Shown here in pieces: positions 9,472-18,103 of a stretch of DNA of 64,000 nt; the stretch's first letter is position 1, and each line of letters begins with the position of its first letter. The notes below the pieces were generated by a model that saw only the letters and a list, made by a program, of their open reading frames with translations, did not search any database and was not told the DNA's origin. This DNA comes from Formivibrio citricus (GTDB lineage Bacteria; Pseudomonadota; Gammaproteobacteria; Burkholderiales; Chitinibacteraceae), in NCBI RefSeq assembly GCF_900115065.1, contig NZ_FOVE01000018.1, positions 1-64,000 on the forward strand, given 5' to 3'. A program made the translations under genes and the position numbers.

Positions 9472-11049
9472 TTACGGCCCCGCCAGAAGGTCGAGTTCAC
9501 GCCGGAGCGCGGGATAATCCGTTTTGGCATTGTGGCGCCGGTCTACCGGAATACGTGACAGGATCACAATCCGGTCAATGCCGGCCCATGACAGGGTTTT
9601 CTCCAACGGCCCCGGCTCCACCCCCTGCTTCAGCTCCAGCACCAAAAGCCGTTTGCCTCGATGGCTGACGAATGCCGCGCGGGCGATATCGGGATCATTG
9701 GCCAATGCCGCCTCGACACTGAGCGGATAGAGGGTCTGTTCGCCCTCACCGAGGCGGGCACTACAACGCCCCGTCAGCCACAAGCGCCCGGCCTCGTCGA
9801 GCCAGCCGGAATCACCGGTGCGGTGCCAAATCTTGTTCCCGATCCGGAATTTGGTTTCCATATCGCCCAGCCCCCCCAGATAGCCTTGCGAAACGTGTGG
9901 GCCGCTCACGACAACTTCGCCGATCTTCCCCGCGGGCAAAACAAGTGTGGCCATGTCTGTTTCGGAAAACGGCCCCAACGGTTGTCCCCACCTGTCTTGC
10001 AGGATCGCCAGTCCAATCTCCTGAAGTGGCTGGCCGGCTGGCAGTCCTGCGCCTTGGGCAATCGCTCGACGGTCTGTTTCGCAAATTTCGTCGAGATGGA
10101 TCAACGCAATGGGTTCTGCCTCGGTCGAGCCATAGAGCGCGGCCACGCGGGCCTGCGGGGCAATTTGCGCCGCTTTCTGCATGACAGGCAGGAATACTGG
10201 CGCACCACCCATGAAGATGACCTGCAAGGAATCCAGTGTCTGGTGGCCAGACAAGCAATGCTCGGCCAGTCTTTCGACCAATGCCGGCGAAGCCAGCAGG
10301 CTTTCCGCCTTCCAGTGGCGGATGACGGAGGCAATGTGCGCCGGGTCCAGCGCGGCCGGATGGCGCAGGTCGCCTTCCGGGATCAGGCTGGTGACGCCAT
10401 GAGCCAGGTTGGCCATGACCAACGCGGGCATGGTCGCCAGATTGATGTTGCCGGGGCGCAGCGCCAAATGGCGGATCAGGATTTGCTGGGTTTCCAGCAG
10501 CAGGCGGTGGCTGCGCAACAGCCCCTTGGGGGCGCCGGTGCTGCCGCTGGTGAACGTGAGCATCGCCGGTTCATCTTCCAGCCCGCTCTCGGCGTGGGCG
10601 ATGGGCGGCAAACTGCCGGCATGCTCAAGAGAAATCGCTCCAGGAAACCAGCCCTGCGCGACAAACACGGTCTTGATGGTGCGCAGCGTTGGCTGCAGCC
10701 AGCGGAACAGGCAGGCTTTTGGGGTGCCCACCAATGCTTTCAGCGGCAATACCCCGCGGCAACGTTCGAGTTGCGCGGCCGCCTGTTCCGGATCAATAAA
10801 AACCGGAACGGCTCCCAACCGGAGCGCGGCAGCGATAACGGCATACAATTCTGCCGACATGGGGATGAGAATCACGACACCATCGCCACGCCCGATCCCG
10901 GCTTGGGCAAACAAGGTGGCGATTTGCGCGGAGTGGCCGCACAAATCGGCAAACGAGGTGATGTGTTCAGCGCCCAAACGTCCGTCGATGATCGCGGCTG
11001 CGTCGGGAGTGCGTTGGGCGGCCTCATCGAGCAGCGAGACAAGATTCAC
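9472..11049 (-). CDS. AMP-forming acyl ligase (OleC/fatty acyl-CoA ligase type)
   Basis: A 525-residue adenylate-forming enzyme. The ATP-binding P-loop LTFTSGSTGAPKG is at 164-176, the A5 motif YGSTEAEP near 300, the A7 motif HRTGDSGW near 420, and a C-terminal DRRHNAK with the likely catalytic lysine near 511. The DRRHNAK-type ending resembles OleC-like beta-lactone synthetases and related fatty-acyl ligases, so the substrate is probably a fatty or hydroxy acid. It is the last gene of the HMG-CoA-reductase operon. Its GTG start overlaps the GNAT stop by 4 bases (GTGA). No oleA, oleB or oleD is nearby, so olefin synthesis itself is not supported. Confidence 0.8.
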   Translation of the reverse strand: MNLVSLLDEAAQRTPDAAAIIDGRLGAEHITSFADLCGHSAQIATLFAQAGIGRGDGVVILIPMSAELYAVIAAALRLGAVPVFIDPEQAAAQLERCRGVLPLKALVGTPKACLFRWLQPTLRTIKTVFVAQGWFPGAISLEHAGSLPPIAHAESGLEDEPAMLTFTSGSTGAPKGLLRSHRLLLETQQILIRHLALRPGNINLATMPALVMANLAHGVTSLIPEGDLRHPAALDPAHIASVIRHWKAESLLASPALVERLAEHCLSGHQTLDSLQVIFMGGAPVFLPVMQKAAQIAPQARVAALYGSTEAEPIALIHLDEICETDRRAIAQGAGLPAGQPLQEIGLAILQDRWGQPLGPFSETDMATLVLPAGKIGEVVVSGPHVSQGYLGGLGDMETKFRIGNKIWHRTGDSGWLDEAGRLWLTGRCSARLGEGEQTLYPLSVEAALANDPDIARAAFVSHRGKRLLVLELKQGVEPGPLEKTLSWAGIDRIVILSRIPVDRRHNAKTDYPALRRELDLLAGP

Positions 11050-12029
11050 AGGTGCCTCGCATACAGCGCATAGCGGCGAAAATCGCGCATCAGGCCACGA
11101 TTGATCTGGCGCGACGGGTTGTCCTCATGCATCAGGGCATGGATGGTGCGCCGCATACCCTGGCTCTGCGCGATGCGATTGATCCGCGCCAGCATCACCG
11201 CGGCCAAGCCCTTGCCACGATGCGCCTCCAGCGTCGCCAGGCTTTTGATGATGACCGTATCCACGGGCTGGCCACGTTGCGCCTGCAACAGATTGGGCAG
11301 CGCCATGCAGAAGCCCACCGGTGTGCCTTGCCATTCGGCGATCTGGATCAATTCCGGGCGGATCCGGGATAAAAGCGGGGCATACATTCCCAGAAATTCC
11401 GCTTTGCCAATCGGGCTGTAAAGAAAATTGTCCTTGAAGCTTTCACAGGAAAGCTGCCAAAGCCGATCCAGTTCAGCATCGATTTCGCCATTTGCAAATG
11501 CGCGGAAAACATACCCTTCCTGCTCAAGCCGCATCTGCAAGGCGCTGCAATCCTGGCAACGGGCGTTGTCTTCGCTGATCGAGGAGTAATAATGGGCCAG
11601 CGGCTGAAAACCTGCGGACTCGAAATACTGCGGCCAGTCATCCGGGTTATCCGGCTCAAGCAGGAAAGGCGGCTCATCGCCACGCTCAGTCAGCAGCCGA
11701 TAGCGGCGCCAAGTGCTGCCATCCATGGGGCCGACAGCAAGGCTGCAACCGCATTCCGCCAGCACGCGGCAGGCTTCTTCCAGAAGCGCCGATCCGGCAA
11801 TACTGTCTTGCGCGGCATAATGCCCGACCAGCCCCAAGCGCTCGGAACCGTGTTCGGGCACTTGGCACCACCATACCGAGGCTCGCGCTCGCAATCCGCC
11901 TTGTTCCTGGCACATCAACAGGCGGTCCGGCGCATGCAGCCGCACGCTGGCAGGAGTCAGTTCCGACAGCCCCTTCAGACTGCAAAACAGTTCGAGATCG
12001 GCCTGCTCAGGAGAAAAAATAGCCATCAT
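11046..12029 (-). CDS. GNAT-family acyltransferase-like protein
   Basis: A 327-residue protein with a C-terminal GNAT acetyltransferase fold. The acyl-CoA pyrophosphate-binding region (SLATLEAHRGKGLAAVMLAR, about 265-284) is clear, and the N-terminal half shows a second, degenerate GNAT-like segment with GPMDGSTW. The start is placed at the ATG that overlaps the upstream stop (ATGATGG); the next codon is also ATG. It could N- or O-acylate a lipid or amino-acid headgroup made by the operon, but the substrate cannot be read from sequence. Confidence 0.72.
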   Translation of the reverse strand: MMAIFSPEQADLELFCSLKGLSELTPASVRLHAPDRLLMCQEQGGLRARASVWWCQVPEHGSERLGLVGHYAAQDSIAGSALLEEACRVLAECGCSLAVGPMDGSTWRRYRLLTERGDEPPFLLEPDNPDDWPQYFESAGFQPLAHYYSSISEDNARCQDCSALQMRLEQEGYVFRAFANGEIDAELDRLWQLSCESFKDNFLYSPIGKAEFLGMYAPLLSRIRPELIQIAEWQGTPVGFCMALPNLLQAQRGQPVDTVIIKSLATLEAHRGKGLAAVMLARINRIAQSQGMRRTIHALMHEDNPSRQINRGLMRDFRRYALYARHL

Positions 12030-13387
12030 GATGCCCCTCCTGTTATCGGGATGAGGGCCGGCGCAAAAGCCAGCAATGAACACAGTGTGGTGATGAGGGC
12101 CTGACGCAGCCAGCGGACACCGTCCACCGGATACAGCTCAATATTCGGCTGAAGAAGCGCGAACAGGATCGTGGAAGCCACCACCGCCAGCGTCGCAGCA
12201 GCAAGGCTGCCCAATGCCGCCAAGGTCACCCCCTGAAACAGCAAAATGGACGGCACCAGAAGCAAAGCGCCCTTGAGGCAACTCCAGGCCATGCTGGCCT
12301 GCATCGGGGATTGCGGCCGCGCATTGCGCTGGCGCACCAGCGCAATGATGGCCAAATCCGAGCCGTAAATGGCGGCATAGGCGGCGAAAATCATGGGGTT
12401 CTGGTAATGCCAGAACAGCAGCAGCCAGATGATGCTGCCAAACAGATTCGCCAGCGCTACCGGAAAATTCAAGCGCCGCACGAGATTCACCGGCGTATAG
12501 CGCGTGACGCTGGTATAGACGGTGATCAGGATGAGCGCGGGCACCACCCATTGCCACCCGGCAATGGCCCAGGCGACATAGCCCCACAGGGAAACGCCGA
12601 ACAGGCCGTCGTCGGCCAAGGTAGTTCGTTTGCGCCAGAAGCGGATGAACAGCGACAAACCGATCAGAAACCCCAGATGCAGGAGCAACTCCGGCGCATC
12701 CAGATTCCGGAACGAACGCAGCAGAACGTAGCTGAACAACGGGATGATCAGGTTATCCAGCCCCCACCAAGCCGCCGCTTCGGCCATCATGACCATGAGC
12801 CCGATATTGACGCCGATCAGCAGGCACGCCAGGCGAGGCGTATCGGTAAACAGCAGCACCGGCACATGCACGCAGAAAAAGGCTGCCACAAAAAACGCCA
12901 GCGAGCCCTCTATGCTCTTGCGCCCCCCGCTCACGCTGTAGAACAACTTGCCATATTCCTTGCCAATCAACGCGGCAAAGGCATCGGCAACCGCCAGAAC
13001 CAGCAACGGCACGCCGTAGAGCAAGGGGGTATGGCGGGCCAGAAAGAACAGCAGCAACAAACTCAGGATGAAGCAGAATTCACCGACCGTATTGCGCTGC
13101 ACCGCGGCCAGCACCTGCCCGGGGCCGTCCCTCAGAATGGGCACGGTCCGCAACAGGGAGAACAAAACAATATTGGCGCCTCCCAGAATCATGACCGGAA
13201 CCAGATCGGAAAACAGCCAGGGAAGCGGAAGGGCAAGCAAGCCTCCACCCAGGTGAAACATCTTGCGAACCAGTTCCGGATGCGGATTGAACCGCACCTG
13301 CCAGGTACGCAAGGCAGCGAACATCAACAGGACGCCGGCCAGCATGGCGGGAATCGCAAACCATGGATCAAGGTTAACGGCCGTCAT
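12026..13387 (-). CDS. Polytopic membrane protein: dolichol/phytol-kinase-like domain with DUF92-like C-terminal half
   Basis: A 453-residue protein with roughly twelve hydrophobic segments. The N-terminal half has features of CTP-dependent prenol kinases (SEC59/VTE5 family): RKMFHLGGG at 41-49, ADAFAALIGKEYGK at 134-147 and GGRKSIEGS at 154-162. The second half (from about 258, TTLADDGLFG onward) recalls DUF92 proteins, the family of the phytyl-phosphate kinase VTE6. If both halves are active, one protein could convert a prenol to its diphosphate, supplying the UbiA enzyme of the same operon. The first-half assignment is reasonably supported; the DUF92 resemblance is tentative. Start and stop both overlap neighbours by 4 bases. 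Confidence 0.65.
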   Translation of the reverse strand: MTAVNLDPWFAIPAMLAGVLLMFAALRTWQVRFNPHPELVRKMFHLGGGLLALPLPWLFSDLVPVMILGGANIVLFSLLRTVPILRDGPGQVLAAVQRNTVGEFCFILSLLLLFFLARHTPLLYGVPLLVLAVADAFAALIGKEYGKLFYSVSGGRKSIEGSLAFFVAAFFCVHVPVLLFTDTPRLACLLIGVNIGLMVMMAEAAAWWGLDNLIIPLFSYVLLRSFRNLDAPELLLHLGFLIGLSLFIRFWRKRTTLADDGLFGVSLWGYVAWAIAGWQWVVPALILITVYTSVTRYTPVNLVRRLNFPVALANLFGSIIWLLLFWHYQNPMIFAAYAAIYGSDLAIIALVRQRNARPQSPMQASMAWSCLKGALLLVPSILLFQGVTLAALGSLAAATLAVVASTILFALLQPNIELYPVDGVRWLRQALITTLCSLLAFAPALIPITGGAS

Positions 13388-14487
13388 GACAAGGCCTCGA
13401 CATGCAGTGTGCGATAGAACGCAGCCCGGTTTTGCGCGAGCAATTCCGCGGCAAGGCCGTCAAGCGGACGAAACCGCTGGCGCAGGCATTCCGGCGCGGT
13501 GCGCGGCACCATCATGTTCCAGTAGGCCAGACGCCCTCCGCTTCGCCCGGCGCGTGCGATTTGTGCGAAAGCGGCTTCAGTTGCAGACGAAGACAAGTAT
13601 TCGAAAATGTCCGAGAGATTGAAGCGATCGATGCTGGCTTCTCCTAGCTCGGCAACCGTGGATTCCAGCGAGGCCACGCGCCATTCCAGTTTGTCGAGCT
13701 GGCTGCGGATCAGTTCGAAATTCTCCGGTCGCAAGGCATGCGGCAGCGCATCGGTGTAGCGGCCGAACACGACCCATTGAAAGTAGGGATTCTGCACCGG
13801 GTCGAGGTCGGTCAGGGCATGCCTGATCCGCTCCATCGTTTCCCCGGCGAGATCGCCCTGCGCGTAGCGGAAAAATTCCGGATCCCGCCCCAGCCGGCCC
13901 ATGACCGGGCGGGAGAGAAAGACGCGCAACAGCCAGCGCCACCGCCGGTTGGCCCACACGTCGCGATAAAACTGCTCCCGCGCGGCTTGGCTCCTGGGCT
14001 GAAACAGGGCGGCGATTTCGCTGGGGCTGTGGATCAACGGCAGCACGTAGCGACGAAACAGGGCGAAATAGCGTTCGAACTTGCCCGCCGAGCCGATCCC
14101 CGCTGCGATAACGGCTGGACGCCGATCCCAGAACTCGCAAGTTTGCGGCCCGAGCTGCGGGCGCAGGGCCTGATAGAGCCGCAGACGGCGCTCGCTTGGG
14201 AGCGCGCCAATCAATTCCAGTAACTCCGGATGATCGAGCTGGCGAAACGCAGCGCACTTGAGCTCCACGCAGGCAATCTGTGCCGGGGAAAGATCAACCG
14301 CAACGACCCGCGCAGGCCGGCACGTGAGCAGCGACAGGCTGTTTTCACCACCCGAGGCAATCGACAGACAGACATCACCCGGTTGCACGTCGAGCGCGGC
14401 CAGCAACACATCCGCATCTTCCCAGCACATCGCGTAGCGGATGATGGACAAGTCCACTCTTTCGGTTTCGCTGCGCACCGTACTCAT
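13384..14487 (-). CDS. BtaA-like (DUF3419) SAM-dependent 3-amino-3-carboxypropyl transferase
   Basis: A 367-residue DUF3419 protein. The SAM-binding motif SIASGGENSLSLL (42-54) and VVAVDLSPAQ (61-70) match BtaA of Rhodobacter, which moves the 3-amino-3-carboxypropyl group of SAM to diacylglycerol in betaine-lipid synthesis. The N-terminal RYAMCWEDADVLL is also characteristic. BtaB, the N-methyltransferase that completes betaine lipid, is not in the window. The product here may therefore be an unmethylated homoserine ether or a different acceptor. The ATG at 14487 is chosen because it overlaps the upstream stop (ATGA); the open frame extends further upstream only as out-of-family sequence. Confidence 0.82.
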   Translation of the reverse strand: MSTVRSETERVDLSIIRYAMCWEDADVLLAALDVQPGDVCLSIASGGENSLSLLTCRPARVVAVDLSPAQIACVELKCAAFRQLDHPELLELIGALPSERRLRLYQALRPQLGPQTCEFWDRRPAVIAAGIGSAGKFERYFALFRRYVLPLIHSPSEIAALFQPRSQAAREQFYRDVWANRRWRWLLRVFLSRPVMGRLGRDPEFFRYAQGDLAGETMERIRHALTDLDPVQNPYFQWVVFGRYTDALPHALRPENFELIRSQLDKLEWRVASLESTVAELGEASIDRFNLSDIFEYLSSSATEAAFAQIARAGRSGGRLAYWNMMVPRTAPECLRQRFRPLDGLAAELLAQNRAAFYRTLHVEALS

Positions 14488-17162
14488 GGCCCACCCTCCG
14501 GAGCGGGAATGCGCACCACCGTACCCCGGCTGCCATCCATCTCGACCCAGTCGCCATCCCGCAACCAGCGGGTCACGCCGGGAATGGCAACAATGGTAGG
14601 CAGCCCGAGCTCGCGGGCGACAATGGCGGAATGGGAAAGCAGGCTGCCCCGCTCCACGAGCAGGCCGGACGCGGAGGGGAAGACCATCACCCAGCCCGGA
14701 TCGGTTCGTTCGGCAACGATGATCTCGCCAAGCTTGACCGTGGACTGGCGCGGATCGCGAATCACGCGCACCGGGCCGCGCACGATCCCCGGACAGCAAC
14801 CGGTTCCGCTGCAACGATCACCTTCCGGCAAGACGGCCGCCTGCTGTTCCGGACTGAAGCTGTGACCACGATAGAGAATGCCGCGGGTTTCGAAGCGCTC
14901 GGACGGGGCGGCCGCTTGCGCATGGGCATCGAATTCGCGCTGCCGCACGGCCACCAATCCGGCCAGATCGGCGGTGGTGGCGCGCCCTTCGACAAAGCCG
15001 AGCAATTCGTCCCATTCCAGGTAGAACACATCCCGGGCTTGCGCGAGACAGCCAAGCGCAGCCAACCGCTTGCCGAGCTCCACGGTAATCATGCGCGCCC
15101 GGCCGAATACCCGCGTGCGCTCGAAACGCAGGTTTTCCCGTGTTCGCACCCGCAAGCGGGTATGGGCAAGCACCCAATTGAAAACCAGACGGCGCAACGG
15201 ATGTCCGGCCAAGGCGGCATTGACCTGCGCTTCGGCCTGTTGGCGCAAGCCTGTTTCGACGTCTGGCGCGGCTGTCGGCCGCCCCGCCTGAATGCCGAGA
15301 GCATACTGGCCAATTGAGCGCAGCAGCGGCGAGGGATCGTCATGCAGGGTCGGGCTTTCAAGCTTGAGTTCTTCCATGCAGCGCTCGCCAAAGCGCGCCA
15401 GGTAACCATCCAATTCACGCGCGAATTCCGGGTATTTCGCGACCACTGAAGGCAAAGCACCACTAGCCTCGCTCAGGGTTTCGACCAGTCCAGGCTCTGT
15501 TGCAGCCATTTCCGCCATGCGCCGAACCAGCCGCGCGGGCTCGGCGCTGATCATGGCCTGATCTGCGCAGAGCAGGTTGTTCTGCAATGTGCCAGTCGTA
15601 TCGCCCACCCAGCTGCTGACCAGACGACGCAACACGCCGTAAAAAATCATCGTGGCAAAGTCGTTGATGATCGGGGCGTCCCAGTGCGTCAGAAGTTGCT
15701 GCTCCAGACGCCGGCAATAGGCGACCAGCTCGTCCGGGCGCAGGCGCGAGAGATCGGGCCGCTCATGACCCAGCGCCGACTCCAGTCGCAGATAAAACCG
15801 CTGGATGCGACCCCCGAGCCCGGCATAGGCCAACAGCAAGTTCAATAAAGCCCCGGCCAAGCGCAAGGCATCGACCAGGCGGTTACCCTGCTCGGCCTTG
15901 GCTACCTCGGCAGCCAATTCATCGCCCAGACTTTCGCGCACGCCCATCATCTGTTCCATGAAACGGCGATTGAAGCGGTAACCGGGCAGGATGGCGACCA
16001 GGCGGTACCAGTTGAACAGGTTGTAGTACACCCGCCCGCGGATCAGCCCCAGCATGCAACCGAACATGTCGCTGCGTTCCTCGATCCGGGATTGCGGCAC
16101 CCCCATCAGGCGACAGAATTCACGGTAGACGTATTCGTAAGCGCGGCGAGCAAAAGAAAAGGTCAGCGGCGTGGTCATGCCGCTATAACTCTCGATGATG
16201 TTCGAGTTGTCCCAGATCGCGCGTCGGCCGTCCGGATCGGGAAGCTGCTCCAGCCCGGTAATCGGCCGGCTCTGCAGCAGGTATAGCCGTTCGCCGTCCA
16301 TGGTCCACTCGATATCCTGTGGCCGGCCGAAGTGGCGTTCGGCAGCCATGGCGAGGCGGGCGACCTGCAAGATCCCCGCATCCTCAAGACAAGGCTCGCG
16401 CGCCTGGCTGGCAGGTAACGACACGCGGCGGAAGCCGGCCGGATCGCTTGCATCGGCTTGCTGGATGATGTCCTTGGCTGCGATTGCGCGCTCAATAATG
16501 GTATCGCCAGCGCCTACCCGCCACGTGTCGCCCGTGGCCTCACCGGAAACCAGCGCATTGCCCAAGCCTGGCAGGGCCCCGACCACGACCACACCGCGTC
16601 GGCCGCTGACCGGGTCGGCACTGAACGCCACGCCGGAAACCTCTCCCGTCACCATGCGCTGCACCAGCACGGCCGGCACATCGGGCAAGGCCGTCAATCC
16701 GGCTTGCCGGCGGTAGGCAACGATGCGCTCGCTGAACCCCGAGCGCCACACGGCGACAACCTGTTCGGCAACGGATTCGGCGTCAACATTGATGAAGCTT
16801 TCCAGTTGTCCTGCAAAGGAATGCGCCGCGCTGTCTTCTTCCTGCGCGGAGGAACGTACCGCGAACCGGGCATTCGCGCCCCCCAGCAGGGCGCATGCCT
16901 GATCGATCGCATCGCGTACTTCGTCCGAAAATGTGAATGCAGCCAAAACCGTCCGCATTGTTTCTGCAGTGGGGACGCTCGCCAGGGTTTCGGCCTGTTC
17001 GACAGAGAGGCAGGATTTGAAGCTGTGCGGCAATACTGCGAACCAGTCCGGAATCGGCAACCCGGCCCGCATCAGCTCGGCCAGTGCGCGCCCCTTGCCG
17101 CCGAGCGGGGTATCGACCTGCACTTGTACAGGCCACAGCACACATGTTTTGCCGGTTGTCAC
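14484..17162 (-). CDS. PEP synthase-like / rifampicin phosphotransferase-like dikinase
   Basis: An 892-residue three-part dikinase. The N-terminal ATP-grasp module (about 1-320) contains GGKGRALAELMRAGLPIP, AVRSSAQEED and VLVQRMV. A long helical middle follows, then a C-terminal phosphohistidine swivel with the histidine in SLLSHSAIVAREL (about His844). The length and order fit the rifampicin-phosphotransferase/PEP-synthase-like group, which lacks the PEP-binding TIM barrel of true PpsA. It probably phosphorylates a small molecule or lipid intermediate through phosphohistidine; antibiotic modification is not suggested by context. The GTG at 17162, 11 bases after the ubiA-like stop, is chosen because the conserved N-terminus begins there and an AAAGGG ribosome site precedes it. 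Confidence 0.78.
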   Translation of the reverse strand: MTTGKTCVLWPVQVQVDTPLGGKGRALAELMRAGLPIPDWFAVLPHSFKSCLSVEQAETLASVPTAETMRTVLAAFTFSDEVRDAIDQACALLGGANARFAVRSSAQEEDSAAHSFAGQLESFINVDAESVAEQVVAVWRSGFSERIVAYRRQAGLTALPDVPAVLVQRMVTGEVSGVAFSADPVSGRRGVVVVGALPGLGNALVSGEATGDTWRVGAGDTIIERAIAAKDIIQQADASDPAGFRRVSLPASQAREPCLEDAGILQVARLAMAAERHFGRPQDIEWTMDGERLYLLQSRPITGLEQLPDPDGRRAIWDNSNIIESYSGMTTPLTFSFARRAYEYVYREFCRLMGVPQSRIEERSDMFGCMLGLIRGRVYYNLFNWYRLVAILPGYRFNRRFMEQMMGVRESLGDELAAEVAKAEQGNRLVDALRLAGALLNLLLAYAGLGGRIQRFYLRLESALGHERPDLSRLRPDELVAYCRRLEQQLLTHWDAPIINDFATMIFYGVLRRLVSSWVGDTTGTLQNNLLCADQAMISAEPARLVRRMAEMAATEPGLVETLSEASGALPSVVAKYPEFARELDGYLARFGERCMEELKLESPTLHDDPSPLLRSIGQYALGIQAGRPTAAPDVETGLRQQAEAQVNAALAGHPLRRLVFNWVLAHTRLRVRTRENLRFERTRVFGRARMITVELGKRLAALGCLAQARDVFYLEWDELLGFVEGRATTADLAGLVAVRQREFDAHAQAAAPSERFETRGILYRGHSFSPEQQAAVLPEGDRCSGTGCCPGIVRGPVRVIRDPRQSTVKLGEIIVAERTDPGWVMVFPSASGLLVERGSLLSHSAIVARELGLPTIVAIPGVTRWLRDGDWVEMDGSRGTVVRIPAPEGGP

Positions 17163-17173
17163 GTACCGCCCTT

Positions 17174-18103
17174 TCAGTAGAAAGACCCCAAGCCCAGGCC
17201 CAGAAACAGGATCAGCGTCCACAGCCCGGAGAGGCGATTGAAACGTGTGCCGCCCCCCTGCCCCGAACTGCGCAAAAATGCGACTGCGCCCAACATGGCA
17301 AACAGCAGCACCGCTCCCAACAAGGTGGCGACGAATGTTGCCGACTGGATGCGCAAAGCAGCGAGCACGGCAAACGCGCTGCCCGTGATCATGAAGCCCA
17401 GCCATGCGGCCAGCGCCCGGTGCGCGCCCCAGAGGGCCGTGTAGGTTTCTACGCCTTCTTCTTCGTCAACCGGCGCACGGATCTTGCGCCCCACCTCGAT
17501 CACACAGAACGCGAAATAGCTCGCGGCCAGCAGGCCGGCCAGATCTGGCATCTTCATCCCCTGAGGCAGCCAGTGGCAAGCGGCAACATAGGTGGCAATC
17601 ATCGGCACGATGAGGATGTGACTCAGCATGTAGACCAGCGGATGGGCCTTGAGCCAGTCGCGGATAAAAAATTCCACCCCCATCAGCCCGGAATAAAGCC
17701 AAACGGCCAGCAACCCCGCCAACAAGCGCGCATCCAGCAGCAGGGCTACGCCCACCTGTACGGCAGCCGCCATGAACCACAGGCGGCGCAACGAAGCCAG
17801 CGAGATCAGCCCGCGCGGAACGGGGCGGTAGGGGCGCCAGCGGGCGTCTTCTTCGAAATCCTTGAATTCGTCGAGAATGCGCAACTGCAAGATCATCAGA
17901 AAGGCGGTAACGAAGGCGACGACAAAAACCATTGCGCCCGGCTTTTGGGCAGGCATCGCCACCCTAGCGGCATAGCTCAAGACTCCGAAACAAAAGGCTG
18001 CGATCAAGAGGCCATGCTGCAGCGGCGGAAAACGCTCGGAGAAATACGTGTGCCAGCGCCAGAAAAAACCATCCGGATTGGCGGGTGTCGTGGCAGGCTT
18101 CAT
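17174..18103 (-). CDS. UbiA-superfamily prenyltransferase
   Basis: A 309-residue integral membrane protein with eight or nine hydrophobic helices. The first Asp-rich motif is DEFKDFEED, followed by RPYRPVPRG. The second conserved region reads GRKIRAPVDEEEGVETY, typical of a non-UbiA-proper branch of the superfamily. Such enzymes attach a prenyl diphosphate to an aromatic or glycerol-type acceptor in the membrane. It is coupled to the HMG-CoA reductase by an ATGA overlap. The canonical ubiA of ubiquinone synthesis is not expected in this setting, so this is likely a specialised paralogue. Confidence 0.85.
   Translation of the reverse strand: MKPATTPANPDGFFWRWHTYFSERFPPLQHGLLIAAFCFGVLSYAARVAMPAQKPGAMVFVVAFVTAFLMILQLRILDEFKDFEEDARWRPYRPVPRGLISLASLRRLWFMAAAVQVGVALLLDARLLAGLLAVWLYSGLMGVEFFIRDWLKAHPLVYMLSHILIVPMIATYVAACHWLPQGMKMPDLAGLLAASYFAFCVIEVGRKIRAPVDEEEGVETYTALWGAHRALAAWLGFMITGSAFAVLAALRIQSATFVATLLGAVLLFAMLGAVAFLRSSGQGGGTRFNRLSGLWTLILFLGLGLGSFY

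Noticed and set aside
13384-14814. A 476-codon version of the BtaA-like protein
   Set aside because: The extra N-terminal part is the end of the dikinase gene in another frame; the ATG at 14487 gives the 4-base overlap and the family N-terminus.
14484-17405. A 973-codon version of the dikinase
   Set aside because: The first 81 codons are the ubiA-like gene in another frame; the GTG at 17162 has a ribosome site and begins the conserved domain.
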